Shown in pieces: positions 35,926 to 44,959 of a stretch of 64,000 nt of DNA (its first letter is position 1; each line of letters opens with the position of its first letter). This DNA comes from Brevibacillus porteri (GTDB taxonomy: Bacteria > Bacillota > Bacilli > Brevibacillales > Brevibacillaceae). The notes under the pieces are model-generated. The model was not told the origin of the DNA. It saw only the letters and a program-made list of their open reading frames with translations, and did no database searches. Made by a program: the position numbers and the translations under genes. The stretch lies in the NCBI RefSeq assembly GCF_003013475.1, contig NZ_PXZO01000026.1, positions 28,928 to 92,927 of the forward strand, written 5' to 3'.

Positions 35926-36909
35926 TTAAAAGTTGGCCAGCTCGCGCATTGCTTCCAATACTTTTTCCGGGTTCAGCATAAAGTATTTTTCCATCGGCGG
36001 GCTGTATGGCATAGCTGGCACATCTGGACCACAAAGACGTTTGATCGGTGCATCCAAATCGAACAGGCAATGCTCCGCTACAATGGCAGCTACCTCACCG
36101 CCAACGCCGCCTTCTTTGTTGTCCTCGTGTACGATCAATACTTTGCCTGTCTTCGAAGCCGCTTCTACAATCGCTTCTTTGTCCAACGGATACAGTGTGC
36201 GCAAATCGAGCACATGCGCGCTGATTCCTTCTTGTGCAAGCTTTTCCGCAGCTTGCAGACAGAAGTGCAGAGTCAAGCCGTAGGAGATGACTGTGATATC
36301 CGTCCCCTCTCGCTTCACGTCCGCTTTGCCAATCGGCAACACATAGTCGTCCTCAGGCACTTCGCCCTTGATCAAACGATAGCAGCGCTTGTGCTCGAAA
36401 AAGAGCACCGGATCTTCATCGCGAATGGCTGCTTTTAGGAGACCTTTTGCATCATATGGTGTCGAAGGTGCCACTACTTTCAAACCAGGGGTGTTCGTGA
36501 ACATCGCTTCCACAGATTGCGAGTGGTACAGTGCACCATGAACCCCGCCGCCGAATGGGGCACGAATCGTGATTGGGCAATGCCAGTCGTTGTTCGAACG
36601 ATAGCGCATTTTCGCCGCCTCACTGACAATTTGGTTCACAGCTGGCATGATGAAGTCCGCAAACTGGATCTCCGCGATTGGACGCATACCGTAAGCTGCC
36701 GCACCAATCCCTACACCGACAATAGCGGATTCAGCCAGTGGCGTATCAATCACACGCTCCTCACCAAACTCATCAATCAACCCGTTTGTCGCACGGAAAA
36801 CCCCACCGCGTACGCCAACGTCTTCTCCGAGGATAAACACATTGGAATCGCGACGCATTTCTTCACGCATCGCCATTGTAATTGCATCAATAAAAGAAAT
36901 GACTGCCAT
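35926..36909 (-). CDS. bkdAB: Branched-chain 2-oxo acid dehydrogenase E1 beta
   Basis: 327 residues of the transketolase-like beta subunit: FILGEDVGVRGGVF near the N-terminus, FGGGVHGALYHSQS and the C-terminal domain with VIVHEDNKEGG. It pairs with E1 alpha to decarboxylate valine, leucine and isoleucine-derived keto acids using thiamine diphosphate. It lies 13 bases after bkdAA. Start ATG 36909 after AAGGGGGG. Confidence 0.93.
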   Translation of the reverse strand: MAVISFIDAITMAMREEMRRDSNVFILGEDVGVRGGVFRATNGLIDEFGEERVIDTPLAESAIVGVGIGAAAYGMRPIAEIQFADFIMPAVNQIVSEAAKMRYRSNNDWHCPITIRAPFGGGVHGALYHSQSVEAMFTNTPGLKVVAPSTPYDAKGLLKAAIRDEDPVLFFEHKRCYRLIKGEVPEDDYVLPIGKADVKREGTDITVISYGLTLHFCLQAAEKLAQEGISAHVLDLRTLYPLDKEAIVEAASKTGKVLIVHEDNKEGGVGGEVAAIVAEHCLFDLDAPIKRLCGPDVPAMPYSPPMEKYFMLNPEKVLEAMRELANF

Positions 36910-36922
36910 AAAAGATCCCCCC

Positions 36923-37915
36923 TTATTCCCCGTATACGTATGTCATTGTCGATTCTGGTGTTGGATATGGCGCGGTTTCCGCATATTCAGTGGCTTCATC
37001 CACTTCCAGCTGGACGCGGGCAAGCATATCTGCTTCCTTATGTTCGTCCAAGAGTCCGATCTCTCTCAAATAGGCAGCGAAAACAATCAACGGATCCTTT
37101 TTCTTCGCTTCTTCTACTTCTTCTCTCGTACGATACACACGATCGTCATCGTCACTAGAGTGCGGAACAAGGCGATACATAACGGCTTCAATCAGCGTTG
37201 GCCCTTGACCACTACGAGCACGTTCAACCGCTTCTTTCATGACTCGATATACTTCAATCGGATCGTTTCCGTCCACACTGATTCCAGGGAAGCCGTAACC
37301 AATCGCACGGTCTGCTACACTTTCACAAGCCAACTGCTTATTCAGTGGTACAGAGATCGCGTATTTGTTGTTTTCACAGAAAAAGATAACCGGGAGCTTG
37401 TGAACACCCGCAAAGTTCGCACCTTCGTGGAAGTCCCCTTGGTTACTGGAGCCTTCTCCGAACGATGCATACACAACAAAATCTTTTTGCTTCATTCTAC
37501 CTGCCAAAGCCATACCAACTGCGTGTGGCACTTGAGTAGTCACAGGGCTTGAGCCCGTCAAAATATTGTACTTCTTGCCACCGAAGTGACCTGGCATCTG
37601 TCTTCCACCGCTATTCGGATCTTCTGCCTTCGCAAAAGCGGACAGCATGCAATCACGGGCTGTTTGGCCAAAAACCAGAACCAAACCAAGATCACGATAG
37701 TACGGGCACAAGAAGTCTCTGTCTTTTTCCATCGCAAAAGCTGCTCCCACCTGAGCTGCTTCCTGACCCTGGCAGGAAATCACGAACGGTACTTTGCCCG
37801 CACGATTCAACAGCCATTGGCGCTCGTCAATTTTTCTGGCCAATAGCATGTAATAATACATGTCAAGGACTTGCGCATCGGTCAATCCCACTTGCTCATG
37901 TCGCTTGGTTGTCAT
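36923..37915 (-). CDS. bkdAA: Branched-chain 2-oxo acid dehydrogenase E1 alpha
   Basis: 330 residues. The thiamine diphosphate motif runs from FGEGSSNQGDFHEG to ENNKYAISVP, and the phosphorylation-loop region HSSDDDDRVYRT is typical of branched-chain rather than pyruvate alpha subunits. It is immediately followed by bkdAB. Start ATG 37915 after GGAGGG. Confidence 0.94.
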   Translation of the reverse strand: MTTKRHEQVGLTDAQVLDMYYYMLLARKIDERQWLLNRAGKVPFVISCQGQEAAQVGAAFAMEKDRDFLCPYYRDLGLVLVFGQTARDCMLSAFAKAEDPNSGGRQMPGHFGGKKYNILTGSSPVTTQVPHAVGMALAGRMKQKDFVVYASFGEGSSNQGDFHEGANFAGVHKLPVIFFCENNKYAISVPLNKQLACESVADRAIGYGFPGISVDGNDPIEVYRVMKEAVERARSGQGPTLIEAVMYRLVPHSSDDDDRVYRTREEVEEAKKKDPLIVFAAYLREIGLLDEHKEADMLARVQLEVDEATEYAETAPYPTPESTMTYVYGE

Positions 37916-37933
37916 CGTTACATACCCTCCTTG

Positions 37934-39355
37934 CTAATTGTGTATCGCTTTTCCGTCGACAGCCTGCGCTGCCTCCATGATTGCTTCTGATAAAGATGGA
38001 TGCGGGTGAATCGTCTGTCCGATCTCCCACGGAGTCGCATCCAGTACACGGGCCAAGCCCGCTTCGGAAATCATATCTGTCACATGTGTACCGATCATGT
38101 GAACCCCTAACAAATCATTGGTCTTGGCATCAACGACCAACTTCACAAAGCCGTCATTCTCACCGTGGATCAGTGCTTTGCCCAACGGCTTAAAGCTGAA
38201 CTTGCCGATCTTCACATCGTAGCCTTGTTCTTTTGCTTCTTTTTCAGTGAGTCCGACATTTGCGACTTCAGGTCTGCTATACGTACATTTCGGAACCTTG
38301 GTGTAATCCATCGGGTGCGGGTTTTGTCCAGCCAAGTGCTCTACCGCGAGTATTCCTTCATGCGAAGCAACATGCGCCAATTGCAGACCGCCAATCATGT
38401 CACCAATCGCATAAATATGAGGCTCTGCGGTCTGGAAAAATTCATTAACCACGACTACGCCACGCTCGACTTTGATTTCTGTTGCTTCCAAACCGATGTT
38501 TTCTACATTCGCTTGGCGTCCTACAGATACGAGTACCTTTTCGGCTTCAAAGTTTTGGACTCCATCCTTGACTTCCGCCTGAATAGAGACTTTGCCTTCC
38601 CCTTTTTCCAACGATTCAGGCAGCACCTTTGCTCCCGTCACGATGTTGACTTTCCGCTTTTTCAACAGACGAGCCAATTCCTTGCTCACTTCTTCATCCT
38701 CAAACGGCAAAATACGGTCGGCGTACTCCACAACAGTTACTTCCACACCGAAATCATTGAGCATGGAAGCCCACTCAATCCCGATGACACCGCCACCAAC
38801 GATGACGACAGAAGCAGGCAATTGCTCCCACTGCAACGCTTCATCGCTTGTTACCACATATGAACCGTCAATGACCAAACCGGGAAGTGTGCGTGGACGA
38901 GAACCTGTTGCCAGCAAAAGGAATCGTGGAACGATCATTTCTTGGTCCCCGTTCTCCTTTTCAATGCGCACAGCACCTGCCTGCGGAGAAAAAATGGAAG
39001 GCCCCATTACTCTTCCAAAGCCTTCGAAGACAGTAATACTGCCTTTTTTCATCAAGTACTGAATCCCTTTGTGAAGTTGGTCGATAATGCCTTGCTTTCG
39101 CTCTTGTATTTTTGTGAAGTCATAGCCTACAGTACCTGCCGAGACTCCGTATTTGTCAGCTTCCTTCAGGGTGGAGAATACTTCTGCACTGCGCAATAGC
39201 GCTTTTGATGGGATGCAACCACGGTGCAAGCAAGTACCACCGAGCTTTTCTTTTTCCACGATTGCTACCTTCATTCCCAATTGGGAAGCGCGGATTGCCG
39301 CTACATAACCGCCGGTACCTCCCCCGAGGACGACTAAATCAAACTCTTGAGACAC
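37934..39355 (-). CDS. lpdV: Dihydrolipoyl dehydrogenase (E3) of the bkd complex
   Basis: Reoxidises the E2 lipoyl group with NAD+. The start is a GTG at 39353-39355, eight bases after AAAGGAG, giving 473 residues; an upstream ATG lies inside that site. FAD-binding GGGTGGYVAAI and the redox-active cysteines in GGTCLHRGCIPSK are visible, along with an NAD-binding GGGVIGIEWASM and the C-terminal HPHPSLSEA with the catalytic His. It is named lpdV after its place in the bkd operon. Confidence 0.92.
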   Translation of the reverse strand: MSQEFDLVVLGGGTGGYVAAIRASQLGMKVAIVEKEKLGGTCLHRGCIPSKALLRSAEVFSTLKEADKYGVSAGTVGYDFTKIQERKQGIIDQLHKGIQYLMKKGSITVFEGFGRVMGPSIFSPQAGAVRIEKENGDQEMIVPRFLLLATGSRPRTLPGLVIDGSYVVTSDEALQWEQLPASVVIVGGGVIGIEWASMLNDFGVEVTVVEYADRILPFEDEEVSKELARLLKKRKVNIVTGAKVLPESLEKGEGKVSIQAEVKDGVQNFEAEKVLVSVGRQANVENIGLEATEIKVERGVVVVNEFFQTAEPHIYAIGDMIGGLQLAHVASHEGILAVEHLAGQNPHPMDYTKVPKCTYSRPEVANVGLTEKEAKEQGYDVKIGKFSFKPLGKALIHGENDGFVKLVVDAKTNDLLGVHMIGTHVTDMISEAGLARVLDATPWEIGQTIHPHPSLSEAIMEAAQAVDGKAIHN

Positions 39356-39435
39356 CACGATCTCTCCTTTCATTCGGAAAGCTAACCTGCGTATTTACGA
39401 GAATATGAATATTCAAAGAAAACGGTTTATGTATT

Positions 39436-39466
39436 CCTGACCGCCCTCCATAGAAGAGCGGACAGG
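39436..39466 (-). promoter_or_regulatory. Hairpin between bcd and lpdV
   Basis: CCTGTCCGC pairs with GCGGTCAGG (one mismatch) in the 138-base gap after bcd, with no T run. It is perhaps a processing or stability element that sets bcd above the complex genes. Confidence 0.4.
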
Positions 39467-39493
39467 AGTTTGAAATTTATAGAAGAAACGAGA

Positions 39494-40585
39494 TTAGCGC
39501 TTGTAAACAGTCTTGCCGTTTTGCAGGAAAGTATTACGTGATCTCGCAACACTTGCAATGCGCTCTTCCGCCATGCGGTCAGCAGCTTTGTAGGAAGCCA
39601 TGCCATCACGTTCAGCGATTTCGTAAATTTTCAGGATGCTGTCATAAATCGTTTCTACTTTTTTCAGTGCACGCTCGCGGTTGTAGCCTTGCAGCTCATC
39701 TGCCACATTGATTACTCCACCAGCATTGATCACGTAGTCAGGTGCGTAGATCAGACCCATTTCGTGAATTTGGTCGCCGTGTCTCTCTTCTTTCAACTGG
39801 TTGTTAGCTGCCCCTGCGATCACTTTTGCTTTGAAAAGTGGAATGGTGTCATCGTTGATGATTGCACCCAATGCGCAAGGAGAGAAGATATCGCACTCTA
39901 CACCAAAGATCTCGTTTACGCCTACCGCTTTGGCACCGAAATCGTTCACTGCGCGATCTACGTTTTCTTGATTGATGTCCGTTACGATCAAATGCGCGCC
40001 TTCTTCATGCAGGTGGCGGCACAGATTGTACGCTACGTTTCCTACACCTTGTACGGCGATCACACGTCCGGAGAGAGAGTCAGAACCGTAAGCCAATTTA
40101 GCAGCAGCTTTCATTCCACGGTAAACACCATAAGCTGTTACTGGGGATGGGTTGCCACTGGAACCGAATGCTGGAGAAACGCCTGTGACGAAATCTGTTT
40201 CCAAGTGGATCATATCCATGTCTGCTACCGTTGTTCCTACATCCTCAGCTGTGATGTAACGACCATTCAGCCCTTGAATATAGCGACCGAAAGCACGGAA
40301 CAGCTCTTCGCTCTTGTGCTCACGCGGATCACCGATGATGACTGCTTTACCACCACCGATGTTCAGTCCTGCTGCTGCGTTTTTGTAAGTCATCCCACGA
40401 CCGAGACGCAGTACGTCCACAATCGCCTCTTCTTCTGTTTTATACGGCCACATGCGCGTACCGCCGAGTGCTGGTCCTAATGTCGTATCATGAATGCAAA
40501 TGATTGCTTTCAAACCGGAATTTTCGTCTTGGCAAAATACCAATTGCTCGTAATCGTACTTTTGCATGTAGTCAAAGATGTTCAC
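39494..40585 (-). CDS. bcd: Leucine (branched-chain amino acid) dehydrogenase
   Basis: 363 residues from a GTG at 40583-40585, eight bases after GGGAGG. It is a Glu/Leu/Phe/Val dehydrogenase: the N-terminal substrate domain has [12 protein letters not shown] and lysine-bearing [19 protein letters not shown]; the C-terminal Rossmann fold has GVGNVAYNL. It deaminates leucine, valine and isoleucine with NAD+ to the keto acids used by the downstream dehydrogenase complex. It is the first gene of the sigma-54 operon. B. subtilis has ptb and buk around it; both are missing here. Confidence 0.94.
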   Translation of the reverse strand: MNIFDYMQKYDYEQLVFCQDENSGLKAIICIHDTTLGPALGGTRMWPYKTEEEAIVDVLRLGRGMTYKNAAAGLNIGGGKAVIIGDPREHKSEELFRAFGRYIQGLNGRYITAEDVGTTVADMDMIHLETDFVTGVSPAFGSSGNPSPVTAYGVYRGMKAAAKLAYGSDSLSGRVIAVQGVGNVAYNLCRHLHEEGAHLIVTDINQENVDRAVNDFGAKAVGVNEIFGVECDIFSPCALGAIINDDTIPLFKAKVIAGAANNQLKEERHGDQIHEMGLIYAPDYVINAGGVINVADELQGYNRERALKKVETIYDSILKIYEIAERDGMASYKAADRMAEERIASVARSRNTFLQNGKTVYKR

Positions 40586-40676
40586 TGAAGAAACCTCCCT
40601 AGTATCTTTCGTTTTCCGCTTAGGTAAGCTAGCGTAACAGTGGGCTCCATTTGGAGAATTTCCCGTCAAGAGGTAT

Positions 40677-40693
40677 ATGCAAAAGTCATGCCA
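40677..40693 (-). promoter_or_regulatory. Sigma-54 (SigL) promoter of the bkd operon
   Basis: On the minus strand TGGCATGACTTTTGCAT: TGGCA (-24), 5 bases, TTGCA (-12), with the invariant GG and GC and correct spacing. It lies about 92 bases above the bcd start. Confidence 0.9.
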
Positions 40694-40708
40694 ATAAAAT
40701 CAAACTTA

Positions 40709-40722
40709 TGAAAGCGCTTTAT
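40709..40722 (-). promoter_or_regulatory. Candidate cre site (CcpA) between activator sites and -24
   Basis: ATAAAGCGCTTTCA on the minus strand matches 12 of 14 positions of the strong cre sequence TGAAAGCGCTTTCA. It lies 15 bases above the -24 element. Confidence 0.55.
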
Positions 40723-40759
40723 TTGCAAGAACGTGGAATGAGTATCCCGACGTCAAGTC

Positions 40760-40807
40760 TGCATTTTTTTGCATATACGCGCAAATATTTGCGTGCAATA
40801 TTTTGCA
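40760..40807. promoter_or_regulatory. Three 14-bp inverted repeats, probable BkdR activator sites
   Basis: TGCATTTTTTTGCA (40760-40773), CGCAAATATTTGCG (40780-40793) and TGCAATATTTTGCA (40794-40807) share the form TGCAAATATTTGCA. They lie about 67-130 bases above the -24 site, the usual enhancer distance, and 12 bases after the bkdR stop. Confidence 0.75.
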
Positions 40808-40818
40808 TAGCTACTTCG

Positions 40819-42888
40819 TTACTCTTCCTGCACATCCATGATGCCCAATTTTTCCATCTTGTAGTACAAACTGCGAATCGCGATTCCGAGGCGTTTGGCT
40901 GCAAGGGTGCGATTGCCTTTGGCTGCTGCTAGTTCCCGCAATATGTGCTGACGTTCTGCCTTTTCCACAGCTTCTTTTAACGAGGTAGCCGTGGAACCCT
41001 CATGCTGGGTCTCTTCCTTTTTGGTCGAAACAATTCTTCTTTCCAGTGGGGGTAAATGCTCCGGCAAAATGATTCGCTCGTTGATCCGCATATGAATCAT
41101 CGCCCTGCCCAGTACATTCTCTAGCTCGCGTACATTGCCTGGCCAGTGATAGGACAGAAGCATCTGCCATGTTTCTTCATGCAGTTCTTCTACATTTCTG
41201 CCGTACTCCAGATTGGCTTTTCGTAGCAGGTGCATAGCAATCGGTTTAATATCTTCCAAGCGCTGTCTGAGTGAAGGGATATGAATCGGCACGACCTGGA
41301 GACGATAATACAGATCTTCACGGAAACGTCCCGCTCCAATCGCCGCCTCCAGATTCACATGGGTAGCCGCAATGACGCGAACATCGATGTTGATCGGTTT
41401 CGTTCCACCCACTCGTACAACCTCTCGCTCCTGCAGGACGCGCAAAAGCATGACCTGCATGCTCATGGACAGTTCGCCGATCTCGTCCAAAAAGATCGTT
41501 CCACCGCTCGCTTCCTCAAACAGCCCCCGCTTTCCTCCTCGACGCGCGCCTGTAAACGCGCCTTCTTCATAACCGAAAAGCTCGCTCTCCAGCAGGCTCT
41601 CTGAGATCGCTGCACAATTGACACGGATGAATTGGTTGTATTTTCGTTCACTTGCATTATGTATCGCGTGGGCAAACAGTTCTTTCCCCGTTCCTGATTC
41701 CCCACGAAGGAGGACAGTTGCTGGTGTTGACGCCGCTTTTTTGGCTTGCTCGATCGCTTGCTGCATAGGCTCGCTATAGCCAATGATGTCTGCAAAGCTA
41801 TATTTTGCCTCCAAATTGCGGATGATACGACGAGCTCTCTCCAGCTCTTCTGTCAGGCGCTTGAATTCGGAGACATCGTGAATGACGCCAACGCTGCCTT
41901 TCAGCTCCCCATCGACCACAACCGGTGCAACATTGACCACGACGTCCTTGCGCTTTGGTCCTAATTTCATAGGGACGCCTCTCACTGCCTTCTTCGTTTT
42001 CAGGACTTGCATGTGCATGCTATCGCCTTCGGAAATGTCTACCGTCGCTGGTTTCCCGATGATGTCGTCTTGCGAAAAGCCCGTAAGTCTTGTGTAGGCC
42101 TTGTTGATCAAAAGTCCATTCCCGAATTGATCAACGACTGATATCGCCTCGTCCGATGATTGAATAATCGCTTGCAGCATGCTCTGCAAATCTTTCAAGT
42201 TCGTCACTTCTTCTGCCAACGCCATGATTTCTGTAATATCACGGAAAATGGCAACGGCTCCGACAACTTCTCCTCGATCATTGCGAACGGGCACGCGGTT
42301 TGTAATAATCCGCGTCTGATTCGGCAAGACCTGCTCCTGATTCAATTCGGGAGAGCCTGTCTTTAATACAATATGTAACCGAGTGTTCGGTATACGCTCC
42401 GAGACTTTTGTATCCAGCACTTCACTCGCCTCGATGCCCATCAATCGCTCTGCAGCTTTGTTGAACAACGTAATAATTCCTTGGCGATTGACCCCGATAA
42501 TCGCGTCATGAGTGGAGTTCAGCATCGTTTCTCGCTCCCGCTGATTTTGCATCAAGACTGCAATCAGCTTATCGCGTTCCCGAATCAATTTCATGACGAT
42601 TCTCGTAAACGTTCCAGGGATGAGCACCGTCTTATCTTTCTTTAATTGCCTGAGATGCTCATACTCCCCCAGGTCCCCTGTAGCTTCTAAAATGACATCC
42701 AGATCCTCATCCAAATAAGGCCGATAATCTTGATCGGCGGGAATCCCCAATGATTGGGCCAACAGTATGCCTGGAGCGTCCGGCCGTTGATCGACCACAG
42801 CCACGACTTGTAATCGGTCCATCTGGTTTAGCATCCGCAGGAGTGCTGTACCACCACGTCCCGCACCAACGATGAGCAGCTTGTGCAT
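40819..42888 (-). CDS. bkdR: Sigma-54-dependent activator BkdR with N-terminal Rossmann-like domain
   Basis: 689 residues. Residues about 1-110 look like a nucleotide-binding Rossmann domain (IVGAGRGGTALL). Two PAS-type sensor regions follow (about 120-235 and 245-355), then an AAA+ domain with Walker A GESGTGKE and the sigma-54 contact loop GAFTGA, and a Fis-type helix-turn-helix at the C-terminus. It drives the adjacent bkd promoter by open-complex formation with ATP. Length agrees with B. subtilis BkdR (about 692, from memory). Start ATG 42888 after GTGAGGGG. Confidence 0.92.
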   Translation of the reverse strand: MHKLLIVGAGRGGTALLRMLNQMDRLQVVAVVDQRPDAPGILLAQSLGIPADQDYRPYLDEDLDVILEATGDLGEYEHLRQLKKDKTVLIPGTFTRIVMKLIRERDKLIAVLMQNQRERETMLNSTHDAIIGVNRQGIITLFNKAAERLMGIEASEVLDTKVSERIPNTRLHIVLKTGSPELNQEQVLPNQTRIITNRVPVRNDRGEVVGAVAIFRDITEIMALAEEVTNLKDLQSMLQAIIQSSDEAISVVDQFGNGLLINKAYTRLTGFSQDDIIGKPATVDISEGDSMHMQVLKTKKAVRGVPMKLGPKRKDVVVNVAPVVVDGELKGSVGVIHDVSEFKRLTEELERARRIIRNLEAKYSFADIIGYSEPMQQAIEQAKKAASTPATVLLRGESGTGKELFAHAIHNASERKYNQFIRVNCAAISESLLESELFGYEEGAFTGARRGGKRGLFEEASGGTIFLDEIGELSMSMQVMLLRVLQEREVVRVGGTKPINIDVRVIAATHVNLEAAIGAGRFREDLYYRLQVVPIHIPSLRQRLEDIKPIAMHLLRKANLEYGRNVEELHEETWQMLLSYHWPGNVRELENVLGRAMIHMRINERIILPEHLPPLERRIVSTKKEETQHEGSTATSLKEAVEKAERQHILRELAAAKGNRTLAAKRLGIAIRSLYYKMEKLGIMDVQEE

Positions 42889-43014
42889 GCGAGAGACCCC
42901 TCACTTTTTGAACAACCTCTTTACGATCTTACTCGTTACCATTGTACTCCAACAAATCGTTGATGGACAGGCGTTCTTCCCTAACGTGCGCTCGTTCGTG
43001 TGCAACAGGTACGG

Positions 43015-43043
43015 TGGACAAGGCTGTTCGCATCCGATATGAT
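43015..43043 (+). promoter_or_regulatory. Candidate sigma-A promoter of yqzF
   Basis: TGGACA (43015-43020), 17 bases, TATGAT (43038-43043) on the plus strand, about 60 bases before the gene. Confidence 0.6.
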
Positions 43044-43104
43044 GAAAAGACCTTATTGTAGTTGTTGAAGTCGTTTACGCATTTGAGAAAGGGGTGAAAA
43101 ACCC

Positions 43105-43365
43105 TTGGTTTTTCAGAAAATCATTGCACTCTTAATTATGGTAATCCCGGCGGCAATCGCCATGTACGGAATCAAGTTAATTCGTGACGCATTCTTCTAT
43201 TCTGCCTCTCCGGATGTTGGATTTTTATGGGGAAAACTCATTCTAGGGATACTGGCTTTCGCCATCCCTGTATGGTTTATTGCCGGATTTATTCTCCATC
43301 ACGAGCGCAAAAAAAATCGCGTACAGCCCCGTTTCATGGTTCCTGAACCTGATGACGAGGACTAG
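43105..43365 (+). CDS. yqzF: DUF2627 membrane protein YqzF
   Basis: 86 residues with two hydrophobic helices (about 5-25 and 42-66) around an AMYGIKLIRDAFF region, and a charged tail (HHERKKNR). A TTG start at 43105 follows AAAGGGGTG. Fits DUF2627; in B. subtilis yqzF also lies next to bkdR. Function unknown. Its stop codon overlaps that of the convergent MraY-like gene (CTAG). Confidence 0.8.
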   Translation: MVFQKIIALLIMVIPAAIAMYGIKLIRDAFFYSASPDVGFLWGKLILGILAFAIPVWFIAGFILHHERKKNRVQPRFMVPEPDDED

Positions 43366-44285
43366 ACCAAACCGGACGAGCCAGTCTGGTTTTTTTTATT
43401 TTCAGCTTCTGTAGCCCTCCCCCATTGATCGAGTCGTCGGAGCCAACCAACCTGTTCAATGACATGGGAAAACGAGCAAAATTCTGCCGTAACCTGAAGA
43501 CACAAGAAAAGCACGAGCATACTCGCCTGTACATAAATCGGTGTCCCGATGACCAAGGAAAAGCCTACTGCAAAGCCCAAGGCATTCGCCCCTGTATCTC
43601 CGAGCATGATTTTGCCGCCAGCGTCATGGGGAAACATGAGCATACTCGCCACGAAGATAGGCATCAAAAAAATCCAGTTTGCCATCGCCGTACCGGCTCC
43701 TATTGTCCAAATGCCAAAGGCCCCTGCAATTGCTGTCAGGCCCCAAAACACTTTGATCGCCCTTGCAGGCCGTAAATCAAACAAGTTAATGATGTTGGGG
43801 GAGAGAGCAAGTAAACCAAAGGAAACAATACCTGCCCACAACGAATTCGAAAGAGAGAAGGAAAGACAAAAAGCCATGCTTGTCCCACCTATCAGCTTCC
43901 ACATGCCACTGGTCATTCGCCTCTCTCTCCATAAAACGCCGAAATGTCCACGAAAGCCTTTTGCATCCCGATCTGATGCGCGATCGTCACGCCACCCCCA
44001 AAAGGCCATTGTGATCATACCTGTTAGAAATAAAAAGCCGTGCAGGAGAAGCTCGCTTTTGGCCCCTCTGAGCAAAAGGAATCCGATCAGCACGATCCCG
44101 GTTATAGCGCTCGAACATACGAGGATAAGACCCCCTGCTGTCAATACTGGCTCTCTATCGTAATTGAATCGATTCATCCCCATGGCTTTGAGCTTTTGTG
44201 TACCGATTTTATGCAGCGGGCGGTCAAGCACCAGCGGAAAAACGACCGCGACAAGCATCATAAACATCATGTTTTTCGTTTCCAC
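43362..44285 (-). CDS. MraY/WecA-like polyprenyl-phosphate sugar-phosphate transferase
   Basis: 307 residues with about nine hydrophobic segments. Motifs of the PNPT family are recognisable but divergent: RDDRASDRDAKGFRGH in the second cytoplasmic loop, SPNIINLFDLRPARA and MLGDTGANALG, which together hold the metal and substrate acids. The family moves a sugar phosphate from UDP-sugar to an undecaprenyl carrier. GTG start at 44285; it overlaps the GT2 gene by 19 bases. It may belong to a glycan made with GT2, SteA and SteB. Family 0.75; exact substrate unknown. Confidence 0.72.
   Translation of the reverse strand: METKNMMFMMLVAVVFPLVLDRPLHKIGTQKLKAMGMNRFNYDREPVLTAGGLILVCSSAITGIVLIGFLLLRGAKSELLLHGFLFLTGMITMAFWGWRDDRASDRDAKGFRGHFGVLWRERRMTSGMWKLIGGTSMAFCLSFSLSNSLWAGIVSFGLLALSPNIINLFDLRPARAIKVFWGLTAIAGAFGIWTIGAGTAMANWIFLMPIFVASMLMFPHDAGGKIMLGDTGANALGFAVGFSLVIGTPIYVQASMLVLFLCLQVTAEFCSFSHVIEQVGWLRRLDQWGRATEAENKKNQTGSSGLV
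43369..43398 (+). terminator. Terminator of yqzF, inside the convergent gene
   Basis: AAACCGGAC pairs with GTCTGGTTT (one G-U) and a T8 run follows. It lies in the last codons of the opposite-strand MraY-like gene. Confidence 0.85.
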
Positions 44286-44959
44286 TCATGCCCCTCCCAC
44301 CATTTCCAGCATAGCGTTCGACTAATCGCGACAAACTCTTTTCCTCGATGACAGAAGCCTGCCCAATCGTTTTTCGTTTCACGGTGCGAAAAAAAGACAG
44401 GGACCTCTGCTACACGATACCCTGCCCGCAAAGCATCGACAGTGAGCCCCACCTCTATGCCGAATCCTTTATCTTGGCACCCCAATCGGTTAAGAAGCTC
44501 GCGACGTATTGCCCGTTGTCCCGATAATGGAGCTTTTGCTTCAAAGCCTGTCAACATCCGAATGCCATGATGGGCCAAGCCTTTTGCTAATCCGAGCCCT
44601 GCTTTCACTTGCGGAGGTGGAAGAACAGCTACCGCCATATCACAGACATCTTGTAGCACCGGCGTAACTAAATGTGCAGCTTCTGCTGCGCTGTCTCGCA
44701 AATCACCGTCGAGAAGCATGACCACATCCCCACTGGCGCACTTCCAGCCCAGTTGAACAGCTGCACCTTTCCCTTGATTGCGCGGTGCTCGAATCACCAT
44801 ATCCGCCCACTTGCTTGCGATGTGTGCCGTCTCATCTTTACTACCATCATCAACGACGATCAGTTCATCACAAAAAAAGCGTTCACGGATGGCACGGAGT
44901 GTATCACCGATAGAAGCCTGTTCGTTGAACGCTGGGATGACGACGCTAACTTTTTTCAC
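44267..44959 (-). CDS. Family 2 glycosyltransferase
   Basis: 230 residues, soluble GT-A fold: VVIPAFNEQASIGDTL, ELIVVDDGSKDET, MLLDGDLRD (the DxD metal motif) and GLTVDALRAGY. It resembles dolichyl-phosphate-type transferases and GT2 enzymes that act on lipid carriers. It overlaps both neighbours, SteB-like (14 bases) and the MraY-like gene (19 bases), so the set is one transcription unit. Sugar and acceptor are unknown. Confidence 0.85.
   Translation of the reverse strand: MKKVSVVIPAFNEQASIGDTLRAIRERFFCDELIVVDDGSKDETAHIASKWADMVIRAPRNQGKGAAVQLGWKCASGDVVMLLDGDLRDSAAEAAHLVTPVLQDVCDMAVAVLPPPQVKAGLGLAKGLAHHGIRMLTGFEAKAPLSGQRAIRRELLNRLGCQDKGFGIEVGLTVDALRAGYRVAEVPVFFSHRETKNDWAGFCHRGKEFVAISRTLCWKWWEGHEWKRKT

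Noticed and set aside
40760..40807. Short CRISPR-like repeats
   Set aside because: Spacing is irregular, 0-6 bases, and repeats are dyads upstream of a sigma-54 promoter; activator sites explain them.
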